From Colocasia esculenta (lineage: Eukaryota > Streptophyta > Magnoliopsida > Alismatales > Araceae): DNA of 64,000 nucleotides. The stretch covers positions 166,525,941 to 166,589,940 of the forward strand of contig CM024755.1 in assembly GCA_014218235.1 (NCBI GenBank). The letters are read 5' to 3'. The notes beneath the pieces were generated by a model, which was not told where the DNA came from, made no database searches, and worked only from the letters and a program-made list of their open reading frames with translations. The translations under genes and the position numbers were made by a program. How positions within the stretch are numbered: position 1 is the first letter of the stretch; each line of letters starts with the position of its first letter. This document shows, piece by piece, positions 36,545 through 48,772 of the stretch.

Positions 36545-36835
36545 AGCGGCTTATGTGTTAAAATTTTAACACATAAGTTAATAAACTAAACTAACTTGTT
36601 TAATGTGAATTTGAGCGTCAAGCTCAAATCGGGAGTCCGAATTGAACTCTGTCACTTTCCACAAGTCACATATATATAAATATAGATATATATCGATATA
36701 GATACTATATATATATATACACTATATATATACATAGATGTATGGATATATGTATGTATTGATATTATATGTATAAATGGAGAAAATTTTTATTTGAGAG
36801 CAGCGGCTTATGTGTTAAAATTTTAACACATAAGT
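36545..36835. repeat. Duplicated segment carrying a 28-bp perfect palindrome
   Basis: CTTATGTGTTAAAA joined to its reverse complement TTTTAACACATAAG occurs near 36550 and again near 36807. The flanks (GAGAGCAGCGG before, TTAATAAACTAAACTAAC after) and a TATA-rich stretch are duplicated too, with an offset of 257 bp. It forms the upstream edge of the satellite array. Confidence 0.88.
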
Positions 36836-38810
36836 TAATAAACTAAACTAACTTGTTTAATGTGAATTTGAGCGTCAAGCTCAAACCGGGAGTCCGAATT
36901 GAACTCCGTCACTTTCCACAAGTCACAATCATCGCCTTGGCCATGCTGGAAAAAATTGGAGGCCAATCGGATTTTTATTTTTAATTTTGGACCCTCAAAC
37001 CTAAATTCTTCATTTTTAAACTAAACTAACTTATTTAATATGAATTTGAGCGTCGAGCTCAAACCGTGAGTCCAAATTGAACTCTGTTAGTTTTCACAAG
37101 TCACAATCATCGCCCTAGCCGTGCTGAAAAAATCGGAGGTCAATCGGATTAGTATTTCTAATTTTGGACCCTCAAACCTAAGTTCTTCATTTTAAAACAA
37201 AACTAACTTTCTTAATGTGAATTTGAGCGTCGAGCTCAAACCGAGATTCTGAATTGAACTCCGTCAGCTTTCACAAGTCACAATCATCGTCCTGGCCGTG
37301 TTGGAAAAAATCGGAGGTCAATCGGATTAGTATTTCTAATTTTAGACCCTCAAACCTAAGTTCTTCATTTTTAAACAAAACTAACTTTCTAAATGTGAAT
37401 TTGAGCGTCGAGCTCAAACTGGGATTCCAAATTGAACTCCGTTAGTTTTCACAAGTCACAATCATCGCCCTGGCCGTGCTGGAAAAAATCGGAGGTCAAT
37501 CGGATTAATATTTCTAATTTTGGACCCTCAAACCTAAGTTCTTCATTTTTAAACAAAACTAACTTTCTTAATGTGAATTTGAGCGTCGAGCTCAAACCGG
37601 GAGTCCGAATTGAACTCTGTCAGTTTCCACAAGTCACAATCATCACCATAGTCGTGCTCGAAAAAACTGAAGTCCAATTCGATTAATATTTCTAATTTTG
37701 GACCCCCAAACCTAAGTTCTTTATTTTTTAGATTAAACTCACTTGCTTAATGTGAATTTGAGCGTCGAGCTCAAACGGGGAGTTCGAATTGAACTCTGTC
37801 AGTTTTCACAAGTCACAATCATCGCCGTAGTCGTGCTGAAAAAAATCGGAGGTCAATCGGATTAGTATTTCTAATTTTGGACCCTCAAAACTAAGTTCTT
37901 CATTTTTAAACAAAACTAACTTTCTTAACGTGAATTTGAGCGTCGAGCTCAAACTGGGAGTCCGAATTGAACTCCGTCAGTTTTCACAAGTCACAATCAT
38001 CATCATAGTCGTGCTCTAAAAAATTGGAGGCCAATTGGATTAATATTTCTAATTTTAGACCACCAAACCTAAGTTCTTCATTTTTAAACTAAACTAACTT
38101 GTTTAATATGAATTTGAGCGTCGAGCTCAAACCGGGAGTCCAAATTGAACTCCATCAGTTTCCACAAGTCACAATCATTGCCCTAGCCATGCTGGAAAAA
38201 ATCGGGAGGCCAATCGAATTTTTATTTTTTATTTTGGACCCTCAAAGGTAAGTTCTTCATTTTTAAACTAAACTAACTTGTTTAATGTGAATTTGAACGT
38301 CAAGCTCAAACCGGGAGTCCGAATTGAACTCTGTCACTTTTCACAAGTCACAATCATCACCCTGGCCGTGTTGGAAAAAACCGGAGGCCAGTCGGATTAG
38401 TATTTCTAATTTTGGACCCTCAAACCTAAGTTCTTCATTTTTAAACTAAACTAACTTTCTTAATGTGAATTTGAGGGTCAAGCTCAAACCGAGAGTCTGA
38501 ATTGAACTCCGTCACTTTTCATAAGTCACAATCATTGCCCTGGCCATGTTGGAAAAAATCAGATGCCAATCAGATTAGTATTTTTAATTTTGAACCCCCA
38601 AACCTATGTTCTTCATTTTTAAACTAAACTAACTTGTTTAATGTGAATTTGAGCGTCGAGCTCAAACCGGAGTCCAAATTGAACTTCGTCGGTTTCCACA
38701 AGTCACACTCATCGCCCCAACTGTGCTGGAACAAACTGGAGGCTGATCAGATTAGTATTTCTAATTTTGGACCCCCAAACCTAATTAAGTTCTTCTTTTT
38801 TAAACAAAAC
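36595..38810. repeat. Satellite-like array in copy D (12 x about 178 bp)
   Basis: The core GAGCGTC(A/G)AGCTCAAA starts near 36613, 36870, 37048, 37225, 37403, 37581, 37760, 37938, 38115, 38295, 38473 and 38651. Steps are 177-180 bp except the first (257). The stretch CGGGAGTCCGAATTGAACTC followed by CGTCAGTTTCCACAAGTCAC aligns in order and spacing with the monomer of copies B and C. It lies directly next to a decayed TNPA-like exon, the same place as in A-C. Confidence 0.92.
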
Positions 38811-38875
38811 AAAACTAAAATTGACTGTTAAAATAGAAAAGCTAAAATAAAATCAATTTACTCACATGAGGGGTC

Positions 38876-39062
38876 AGTGCTGATCATGTCAATGGTGCTG
38901 CCAGAGGAGGAATGCTAACCTAGGAGAGGGCCTAGGGAATAGCCTGGAAGAGGGACTGGGAGAGCTAGGTCTGGACAGCGTCGGACACTTGCATCTGCAT
39001 CGTCTGGGCTAGACGAGACTCCAAACCAGAGCTCTCATCTCGAATGAAGCCCATTTTTTCCT
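38876..39062 (-). pseudogene. Decayed penultimate exon of a TNPA-like gene in copy D
   Basis: The minus strand reads MGFIRDESSGLESRLAQTMQ and continues MQVSDAVQT before TAG stops. This corresponds in position and character to the Gln-rich end of the copy C exon (QTQFSDMVQQFISIMQG). A GTGAGTAA-like donor ends it at 38876 and the satellite array follows. Several stops make it non-functional. Homology is weak at sequence level but supported by gene order. Confidence 0.6.
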
Positions 39063-39064
39063 GT

Positions 39065-39065
39065 A

Positions 39066-39108
<43 letters not shown>

Positions 39109-39565
39109 TACTTAGACTATAAATAAACAAAAAAGACATATATATATATAACTAACATACATATTATATATAAATATATTGATACAAATAGATGCATATA
39201 TAGAAATTCGAGTTTATAGATCAAAGTTCTACAGAATTACAAAACCTATATAGATATAATATATATATATGTCTATATATCAATGTATATATCAATGTAA
39301 TATATATATATATATAAAGTTATAGATACTATATATATAAATATATATATATATATATTCATATCTGTAGATATAGATATAGATCTATATGGAGAAAATT
39401 TTTATCTGATAAAATTTTATTTTTAAAAATTAAATTAAAATTATCATAAAATGTATCATCGTCTAATTAACTTATGTTTAAAATGTTATCTTAATTGAGC
39501 ATTGTTAAATATAAAATTAAAATTTTACAAATATTTAAATAAATTAATTTGATTTTCGTAACATA
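39065..39565. repeat. AT-rich simple repeats near the right end of copy D
   Basis: (TA)n at 39066-39105 and further TATATA tracts. No gene seen. Confidence 0.8.
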
Positions 39566-39945
39566 TTTGTAGACGGTTCGTCTACAAATGTCAGATATGT
39601 AGACGACGTTTTTAAAGCCGTCTACATATGTAATATTAGTAGACGGTTTTTTAAACCGTCTACATAACATATGTGGACGGATTTAACAAGTCGTCTACAT
39701 ATCTGGCATTTGTACACGACTTGTTAAAGCTGTCTACATATGTTATGTAGACGGTGTAACAAGCCGTCTACATATCTGACATTTGTAGACGACTATTATG
39801 AATCGGTAAATTTAGCCGTCTACAAATATTAAACCGTCTACATATGTAACATTTGTAAACGGTTAGAAGTAATCGTCTATAAATGTTACCTTTTATAGAC
39901 AGCTACGATTTATAGCCGTCTACCTATACCATATTTTTTGTAGTG
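39566..39945. repeat. Right subterminal repeats and terminus of copy D
   Basis: GTAGACGGTT/ACCGTCTAC units in alternating orientation, ending ATATTTTTTGTAGTG (terminal inverted repeat CACTACAAAAAATAT). Confidence 0.88.
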
Positions 39946-40614
39946 AATATATAACAATTGTCAAAATGGTAACGTAACTACGCTAAGGGGAAAAAAGATA
40001 CGACCACCTTGTCAACCCAACAAGACATGTGCGACAAGACTTGTTGTTTGAATTATATTAATATTGATGGGTCACGACAATTCATCTAATATTTGAGGGG
40101 AAGAAATTAAGAAGAAGAAGAAGAACAAGAATATATCATCTACACTGTTTTGTCTGGTTTCTTGATGTAATTCGGAGTTTGCTCCTTTCATGTTAAAAAA
40201 AAAGATAATATTTAGTGCACCCTCTTAGTGTGTATTAAGTGGGCAGATTCAATAGTATGTCATCTTATTTTTGGGGTTTAAATAAATAGAAATGGAAATA
40301 TATTAAATATCTTAAGAGTGAGATGGTACGTACACTCCTATAGAATGTGCTTATTTTAAGTATTTTTCCAAAAATAAAAAAAAGGTGGGGTGGGGAATCA
40401 TGTATACGTTTGGCACTTCCACGGAAGGTGGGTCGCATGAAATTCATGGCATTAATTTCCATAAATATCGTTAGAGGTGTTTGGGAGCAATTTAAAAAAA
40501 AACTATTTCTACTTAAAAAATGATGTTGAGTTCTCTTTTAATTTTAAATTTAAATTATAAAAAATGTGTTGTTATGTGTTTGGTAAAAATAATAAAATTT
40601 TTTAAATTTATGTT
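39946..40614. other. Unassigned AT-rich DNA
   Basis: No gene recognised. AGGTGTTTGGGA (40475) and AGGTGTTTGGGG (40615) flank a short AT-rich stretch and may be the edge of an old element. Confidence 0.5.
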
Positions 40615-40798
40615 GAGGTGTTTGGGGTGGGATGGGGGGGCGCGGGGGGTGGGGGGGGGTGCCGGCACGAAGGGGGGAGGAGGTGGCGCCGGTGGGGCAG
40701 GGTGGGGGTGCCGGCGCAGGGGGGGTGCCGACTGGGGTGGGGCGCAGGGGGGGTGGCCGACGGGTGGGGGAGGCGGCAGAGGGGGGGTGGCCGGGGGG
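40615..40798. repeat. G-rich tract flanking CACTA copy B
   Basis: About 180 bp of runs of 4-9 G on the plus strand (GGGGTGGGATGGGGGGG and similar), ending immediately before the CACTA terminus of copy B. Frames on both strands are open only because of composition. Similar in character to the G-rich block inside copy C. Confidence 0.85.
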
Positions 40799-40817
40799 CA
40801 CTACAGGAAAATGCAGT

Positions 40818-41150
40818 TGTTCCGACGGACGGAATCCGTAAGAAATCCGTCGGTAATCCGTCGAAAATCGATCCTTCCGACAGCTTTCCGTCCGAAGATC
40901 GTCGGAAATAATCCGTCGGAAACAATTGGTCAGAAATTACCGACGGACAAGAATTCCGTCGGTAACTCCGACGGAAATATCCGTCGGAAATTTAGTCAGT
41001 ATTTACCGACGAGAATTCCCGTTGGTAAATAATGACACAAACTCCGTCGGAACAAATCCGTCAGAACTATAGACAGAATTACCGACGGATTTTTTCCGTC
41101 AGTAATTAAAAATTTCTGACGTTTAATTATCCGTCGGAAAAGACGTCGGA
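40818..41150. repeat. Left subterminal repeats of copy B
   Basis: TTCCGACGGA and TCCGTCGG units in both orientations after the CACTA terminus. Confidence 0.9.
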
Positions 41151-41307
41151 ATGTGCAATATATTTTTTAAAAAAATTGACATATAAAAAGATTTTTCAAA
41201 CCTGCTATAATATTTATAAATTTCACAAATACTCACGATCAACATAAAATCATAAAATCAAAAAATACAACAAATATAAAATCATACAAAATACTAAATA
41301 CAAAAAA

Positions 41308-41373
41308 TCAGGATAGATCTGCTCGATCGTCTGCTGTCCCTGCCTTGTCATCGTCAGGTGCCGGAGGTGGATC
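41308..41373 (-). pseudogene. Last exon of the TNPA-like gene, copy B
   Basis: Encodes DPPPAPDDDKAGTADDRADL and one Ser, then TGA. The acceptor AATATAG is intact. Matches the acidic C-termini in copies A and C. Confidence 0.8.
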
Positions 41374-41489
41374 CTATATTAAAAAATAATAATATGAGAA
41401 ACATTAATAAAAATTAAAAGACATACATTATTTTCAAAATTTAAATTTAAAATATGTGATTATTTCTCAAGTTTAATTAGATACAATTT

Positions 41490-44270
41490 TTAGATACGTC
41501 GTTTCTTGGGTGTTTTTTAGATCCGTCATTTCAACGTCGAACCCAATCCGGGGATCCAAATTGGATTCCGTCAGTTCCCACACGTCACTTTAACCCACCC
41601 GGTCGTGTCGGAGCAAACGACACGCCAATCCGATCCCTATTTGGTATTTTGGACCGCCGGGTTGTAGGTTTTGACCCTTTATATATACTTGGGTGTTTTT
41701 TAAATCCGTCAATTGAACGCCCAATCCAACCCGGGAGTCCAAATTGAATTCCGTCAGTTACCACACGTCACTTTAACCCACCTGGTCGTGTCTAAGCAAA
41801 CGGCAGGCCGATCCGATCCCTATTTGGGATTTTGAATCACCGGGTTGTAGGTTTTGACCCTTTATATATACTTGGGTGTTTTTTATATCCATCAATTGAA
41901 CGCCCAACCCAACCCGGGAGTCCAAATTGGATTCCGTCAGTTCTCACATGTCACTTTAACCCACCCGGTCGTGTCGGAGCAAACGGCACACCGATCCAAT
42001 CCCTATTTGAGATTTTGGACTCTCGGGTTGTAGGTTTTAGCCCTTTATATATACTTGGCTATTTTTTAGATCCATCATTTCAACGCAGAACACAATCCGG
42101 GGATCCAAATTGGATTCTCACAGTTCCCACACGTCACTTTAACCCACCCGGTCATGTCGGAGAAAACGGCACGCCGATCGGATTCCTATTTGGTATTATG
42201 GACCCCCGGGTTGTAGGTTTTAGCCCTTTATATATACTTGGCTGTTTTTTAGATCCGTCATTTTAACGCCGAACACAATCCGGGGATCCAAATAGGATTC
42301 CGTCAGTTCCCACACGTCACTTTAACCCACCCGGTCGTGTCGGAGAAAACGACACGCTGATCGGATCCCTATTTGGGATTTTAGACCCTCGGGTTGTAGG
42401 TTTTAGCCCTTTTTATATACTTGGCTATTTTTTAGATCCGTCATTTCAACGCCGAACACAATCCGGGGATCCAAATTAGATTCCGTCAGTTCCCACACGT
42501 CACTTTAACCCACTCGGTCGTGTCGGAGAAAATGACACGCCGATCGGATCCCTATTTGGGATTTTGGACCCCCGGGTTCTGGGTTTTAGCCATTTATATA
42601 TATTTGACTGTTTTTTAGATCCGTCAATTGAACGCCCAACCCAATCCGGGAGTACAAATTGGATTCCGTCAGTTCCCACACGTCACTTTAACCCACCCGG
42701 TCGTGTCGAAGCAAATGGCACGCCGATCCGATCCCTATTTGGGATTTTGGACCCCCAGGTTGTAGGTTTTGACTCTTTATATATACTTGGGTGTTTCTTA
42801 GATCCGTCAATTGAACGCACAACCCAACCCGGGAGTCCAAATTGGATTCTGTCAGTTCCCACACGTCACTTTAACCCACCCGGTCGTGTCGGAGCAAACA
42901 GCACGCCGATCCGATCCCTATTTGGGATTTTGGACCCCCAGGTTGTAGGTTTTAACCATTTATATATACTTGGGTGTTTTTTAGATCCGTCAATTGAACG
43001 CCCAACCCAACCCGGGAGTCTCAATTGGATTCCGTCAGTTCCCACACGTCACTTTAACCCACCCGGTCGTGTCGGAGCAAACGAACGTCTATCCAATCCC
43101 TATTTGGGATTTTGGACCCCCAGGTTGTAGGTTTTGACCCTTTATATATACTTGGGTGTTTTTTAGATCCGTCAATTGAACGCCCAACCCAACCCGGGAG
43201 TCCAAATTGGATTCCGTCAGTTGCCACACGTCACTTTAACCCACCTGGTCGTGTCAAAACAAACGGCACGCCGATCCAATCCCTATTTGAGATTTTGGAC
43301 CCCCGGGTTGTAGGTTTTAGCCCTTTATATATACTTAGCTATTTTTTAGATCCGTCATTTCAACGCCGAACACAATCCGGGGATCCAAATTGGATTCCGT
43401 CAGTTCCCACACGTCACTTTAACCCACCCGGTCATGTCGGAGAAAACGACACGCCGATCGGATCCCTATTTGGGATTTTGGATTCCCAGGTTGTAGGTTT
43501 TAGCCCTTTATATATACTTGGCTGTTTTTTAGATCCGTCAATTGAACGTCCAACCCAATCTGAGAGTCCATATTGGATTCTGTCAATTCCCACACGTCAC
43601 TTTAACCCACCCGGTCGTGTCGGAGCAAACGACACGCCATCCAATCCCTATTTGGGATTTTGGACCCCCAGGTTGTAGGTTTTGACTCTTTATATATACT
43701 TGGGTGTTTTTTAGATCCGTCAATTGAACGCCCAACCCAACCCGAGAGTCCAAATTAGATTCCGTCAGTTCCCACACGTCACTTTAACCCACCCGGTCGT
43801 CTCGGAGCAAACGGCATGCCGATCCGATCCCTATTTGGGATTTTGGACACCCGGGTTGTAGGCTTTAGCCCTTTATATATACTTGGCTATTTTTTAGATC
43901 CGTCATTTCAACGCTGAACACAATCGGGGATCCAAATTGGATTCCGTCAGTTCACACACGTCACGTTAACCCACCCGGTCATGTCGGAGAAAACGGCACG
44001 CCGATTGGATCCCTATTTGGGATTTAGGACCCCCAGGTTGTAGGTTTTGACCATTTATATATACTTGACTATTTTTTAGATCCATCATTTCAACGCCGAA
44101 CACAATCTGGGGATCCAAATTGGATTCCGTCAGTTCCCACACGTCACTTTAACCCACCCAGTCGTGTCGGAGAAAACGGCACGCTGATCGGATCCCTATT
44201 TGGGATTTTGGACCCCCTGGGTTGTGTGTTTTGACCCTTTAGACTTAGATTTTTTTAAGATCCGTCAATT
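41490..44270. repeat. Satellite-like array in the last intron of copy B (15 x 183 bp)
   Basis: GTCACTTTAACCC recurs at 41584, 41767, 41950, 42133, 42316, 42499, 42682, 42865, 43048, 43230, 43413, 43596, 43778, 43960 and 44143, a step of 182-183. Since 183 is 61 codons, one frame stays open over several monomers, giving 188-codon artefacts. The most regular array in the window. Confidence 0.97.
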
Positions 44271-44367
44271 GAACGCCCTTTACACTTATGTTAGGTTAAT
44301 TAATTAAGAATTCTTTTTTTTTCCTGTTGACATTCTTTAGTGGTTTCATCCACTACAAGAAAATGCG

Positions 44368-44745
44368 CTATTTCCGACGGACTGAATCCGTCGGAAATCC
44401 GTCGGTATTCCGTCGGAAAAGGCGCCTTCCGACCGCTTTCCGTCCAAAGCTCGTCGGAAACTTTCTGTCGGAAATACTTGGTTAGAAATTTCCGACGGAT
44501 GACAATTCCGTCGGAATTCAGTCGAAACCTCCGACAGATATAATCCGTCGGTAAAGCCGTCAGTATTTTCCGACGGAATTGCCGACGGTGTTTAGCCGTC
44601 GGTAATTTATCAGTTCCGACGGATACTTATCCGTCGGCCAATCCGTCAGTATTTTCTGACGGGATTACCGACGGTCTTTTTCCGTCGGTAATTTATAAGT
44701 TCCGACGGATACTTATCCGTCGGAAAATCCGTCGGAAAATACACA
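44368..44745. repeat. Left subterminal repeats of copy C
   Basis: Dense TTCCGACGGA, TCCGTCGGAAA and TCCGTCGGTAA units, both orientations, within 400 bp of the terminus. Confidence 0.92.
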
Positions 44746-45064
44746 TTTTTTTTAAATAGGCAAATAAAAATGATTTGTCAACATTGCTACAATGTCAAAC
44801 CTGCTACAATATTCATAAATTTAACAAATACTAACAATCAACATAAAATTATAAAATACAATAAATATAAAATCATATAGAATAATGAATACAAAAATCA
44901 ACATAGATCTGCTGGATCGTCTGCTGTCCCTGCCTCGTCATCGTCTGGAGCTGGATCCAATATTAAAACAAATTAAAATGAGAAGCATTAATAATAAATA
45001 AAAGACATACAGTATTTTCAAAAATGAAATTTAAAACATGTGATTATTTCTCAAGCTTAATACA

Positions 45065-47155
45065 ATACTATTTTTAGATCCATCATTTTCTTGGGTGTTT
45101 TTAGATCCGTCCTTTGAATGCCCAACCCAATCCGGAGATCCAAATTGGATTCCGTCAGTTCCCACACGTCACTTTAACCCACCCGGTCGTGTCGGAGAAA
45201 ACGACACGTCGATCGGATCCCTATTTGGGATTTTAGACCCCCGGGTTGCATCTTTTAACCATTTATATATGCTTGGCCGTGTTTTTAGATCCGTCCTTTG
45301 AATGCCCAACCCAATCCGGGGATCCAAATTGGATTCCGTCAGTTTCTACACGTCACTTTAACCCACCCGGTCGTGTCGGAGAAAACGGCACGTCGATCGG
45401 ATCCCTATTTGGGATTTTGGACCCCCGGGTTGTGTGTTTTAACCTTTTATATATACTTGCCCGTTTTTACATCCGTCCTTTGAATGCCCAACCCAATCCG
45501 GAGATCCAAATTGAATTCTGTCAGTTTGTACACGTCACTTTAACCCACCCAGTCGTGTCGGAGAAAACGACACGTCGATTGGATCCCTATTTGGGATTTT
45601 GGACCCCCGGGTTGCGTGTTTTAACCATTTATATATGGTTGACCGTATTTTTAGATCCGTCCTTTGAATGTCCAACCCAATCCGGGGATCCAAATTGGAT
45701 TCCGTCAGTTTCTACACGTCACTTTAACCCACCCGATAGTGTCGGAGAAAACGGCACGTCGATCGGATCTCTATTTGGGATTTTGGACCCTCGGGTTGTG
45801 TGTTTTAACCATTTATATATGGTTGACCGTGTTTTTAGATCCGTCCTTTGAATGCCCAACCCAATCCGGGGATCCAAATTGGATTCCGTCAGTTTCTACA
45901 CCTCACTTTAACCCACCCGGTCGTGTCGGAGAAAACGGCACATCGATCGGATACCTATTTGGGATTTTGGACCCCCGGGTTGCGTGTTTTAACCATTTAT
46001 ATCTGTTTGACCGTGTTTTTAGATCCGTCCTTTGAATGCCCAACCCAATCCGGAGATCCAAATTGGATTCCGTCAGTTCCCACACGTCACTTTAACCCAC
46101 CCGGTCGTGTCGGAGAAAACGGCACGTCGATTCGATCCCTATTTGGGATTTTGGACCCCCGGGTTGTGTGTTTTGACCCTTTATATATATACTTGGGTGT
46201 TTTTTAGATCTGTCAATTGAACGTCCGACCCAATCCGGAGATCCAAATTGGATTCCGTCAATTCCCACACATCACTTTAACCACCTGGTCGTGTCGGAGA
46301 AAACGGCACGCCGATCTGATCCCTATTTGGGATTTTGGACCCCCGGGTTGCGTGTTTTAACCATTTATATATGGTTGACCGTGTTTTTAGATCCGTCCTT
46401 TGAATGCCCAACCCAATCCGAGGATCCAAATTGGATTCTGTCAGTTTCTACACGTCACTTTAACCCACCCGGTCGTGTCGGAGAAAATGGCACGTCGATT
46501 GGATCCTTATTTGGGATTTTGGACCCCCGGGTTGCGTGTTTTAACTATTTATATATGGTTGACCGTGTTTTTAGATCCGTCCTTTGAATGTCCAACCCAA
46601 TCCGGGGATCCAAATTGGATTCCGTCAGTTTCTACACGTCACTTTAACCCACCCGGTCGTGTCGGAGAAAACGGCACGTCGATCGGATCTCTATTTGGGA
46701 TTTTGGACCCTCGGGTTGTGTGTTTTAACCATTTATATATGGTTGACCGTGTTTTTAGATCCGTCCTTTGAATGTCCAACCCAATCCGGGGATCCAAATT
46801 GGATTCCGTCAGTTTCTACACGTCACTTTAACCCACCCGGTCGTGTCGGAGAAAACGGCACGTCGATTGGATCCCTATTTGGGATTTTAGACCCCGGGTT
46901 GCGTGTTTTAACCATTTATATCTGTTTGACCGTGTTTTTAGATCCGTCCTTTGAATGCCCAACCCAATCCGGAGATCCAAATTGGATTCTGTCAGTTCCC
47001 ACACTTCACTTTAACCCACCCGGTCGTGTCGGAGAAAACGGCACGCCGATCCGATCCCTATTTGGGATTTTGGACCCCCGGGTTGTGTGTTTTGACGCTT
47101 TATATATACTTGGGTGTTTTTTAGATCCGTCAATTGAACGCCCAACCCAATCCTA
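45065..47155. repeat. Satellite-like array in the last intron of copy C (11 x about 184 bp)
   Basis: GTCACTTTAACCC or its variant recurs at 45168, 45352, 45534, 45718, 45902, 46086, 46271, 46454, 46638, 46822 and 47005. Monomers four to six are repeated nearly exactly as nine to eleven, an offset of 920 bp. Flanked by the last exon (44898-44957) and the penultimate exon (47184-47612). Short frames within it are artefacts of the repeat. Confidence 0.96.
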
Positions 47156-48772
47156 AGTATATGAAATTAATACTAATACTGACCTGAGCTGCTGGCTGTG
47201 TGGGGCGTACTCCCTGCATTATTGAGATGAACTGCTGAACCATATCGCTGAACTGCGTCTGTAGCTGTACCCGCTGCGTCTCTATCTCTACCCGTTGCGC
47301 CTGTAGCTCTACCCGCTGCGTCTGTAGCTCTTCCCGCTGCATCTGTAGCTCTGTACGTAGCTCCTCCCGAATGATGCCTCTAATGTCCTCTACACCACTG
47401 ACGGGCGACGCAGAAGATGAACTCGCGTGTGCCGGAGGAGCGATCGAACTGGCATATGAGGACAACACTCGATGAGTATCCAGGCTGTCCCCAAAGCCGT
47501 ACACTCGACCCTTCCTCGGCACTCCCGCTGCCTCGACCCAAGCGTCCGCATCCAAATCTGGCTGGGGAGTGCCCTCTGTGTAGCGCTCCGCCATCGTCCT
47601 GTCGTACGTCTCCTGTAAAATAATTTAAAATTAAATTATTGAAAACAAATTACTTTAATATCATAATTGAATTCATAATTTAAAGCTTGACTTACAGCAA
47701 TCGTGCGGGCACTCTCGGTAACATAGTCATCCGTCCCCTTCCGCTTATGAGTTCGGTCAAATAACTCGCGGAAAGTAGGGGCACGCTCCAGGTCGTGATG
47801 CTTAAAATTCAACAAAATTAGTTAGTTTCACAATAATAATCCATATGTATATATGAATCGAACAATAAAATACTTACCAATTTTTGACTGTGGGTCGCAT
47901 AAGATACGGATCCACTAGTATGCACATTCTTCTCTGGTTGAGTTGCTCTGTTGCGTATTGCCGCCTGTGACCGCTGCTGCCATGGTCCAGCAGCCCAACG
48001 CGCGCAAAGGGACTCCCAATAGTCCCTCCGCAGCCAAACAGGGCCGTAATCCACCCAAGCCATAGGATCCCGGTTGCCTGTGGTCTTCATTGCCTTGTCC
48101 CGTACCTCCCACATCGACTTTCTTAAATTAGTCTGGGCCGTAATCTCCCAGACGGCTCGAGCCCGAGGGAGATCCTCGGGTCTCGTGAACGCGAACCTCC
48201 GCTGTAAAGAAATAAAATTAATCAACGTTCTGCAATAAACCCAAATTAATAATAATTGAATAAATGACTTCAACTCTTCTAAAAAATAAAAATATCGTAA
48301 ATATGTCAAATAATAAATCCCGGACTGTCACCGGGAAGTCTCTCCATGCATCCACTGGTCCTGGAATATGTGCGTGGACCAGCGTCGTAATATAGCGGGA
48401 AGCAGGACTGGGATCTATCTTCCCCCTGCAATTCCACATTAATTTTCTACATGAAATGTATATCCTAAATAACAAATACAGTAACACTGAGATGATGAAC
48501 TTTACCCTGAGATCCAGCATGGTTGTCATCCTGGTAGCTGAGGCCCCTCCTCAGTTGCTGGATGCTGGCTCTCCACCTCTGTTGAAAACAATTTAGTACA
48601 CTTTTATTGTATAAATTGCAAGAGACCAAACATACTAATCTATTGAAACATATGTTTACCTTGTGGTGAGGAAGAAGACGAAGGTGGCACTGCTCGGATG
48701 GTCGACAGGGAGGCAAAATTTCATACACATTAGAAAATATGAATTTCAATAAACAACAATATAGAAATTTAC

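Larger units (their letters stand above)
26138..39945 (-). mobile_element. CACTA-like copy D with GTAGACGGC subterminal repeats
   Basis: The right end reads ATATTTTTTGTAGTG, the reverse complement of CACTACAAAAAATAT. Both ends carry many inverted and direct GTAGACGGC/GCCGTCTAC units (26155-26640 and 39566-39928). The left terminus is degraded: GGATACGAAAAGTATGATATG aligns with CACTACAAAAAATATGGTATAGG, and no 3-bp target duplication is evident. Inside are captured host-gene pieces, a copia insertion, AT-rich repeats, a satellite array and a decayed TNPA-like exon on the minus strand. No transposase is left, so the copy is non-autonomous. Its terminal repeats differ clearly from those of copies A-C. 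Confidence 0.75.

Noticed and set aside
42564..43678. Two 188-codon frames and many 60-200-codon frames across the satellite arrays of copies B and C
   Set aside because: The 183-bp period is 61 codons, so a frame open in one monomer stays open in the next. The repeated peptide has no known domain and lies in an intron.
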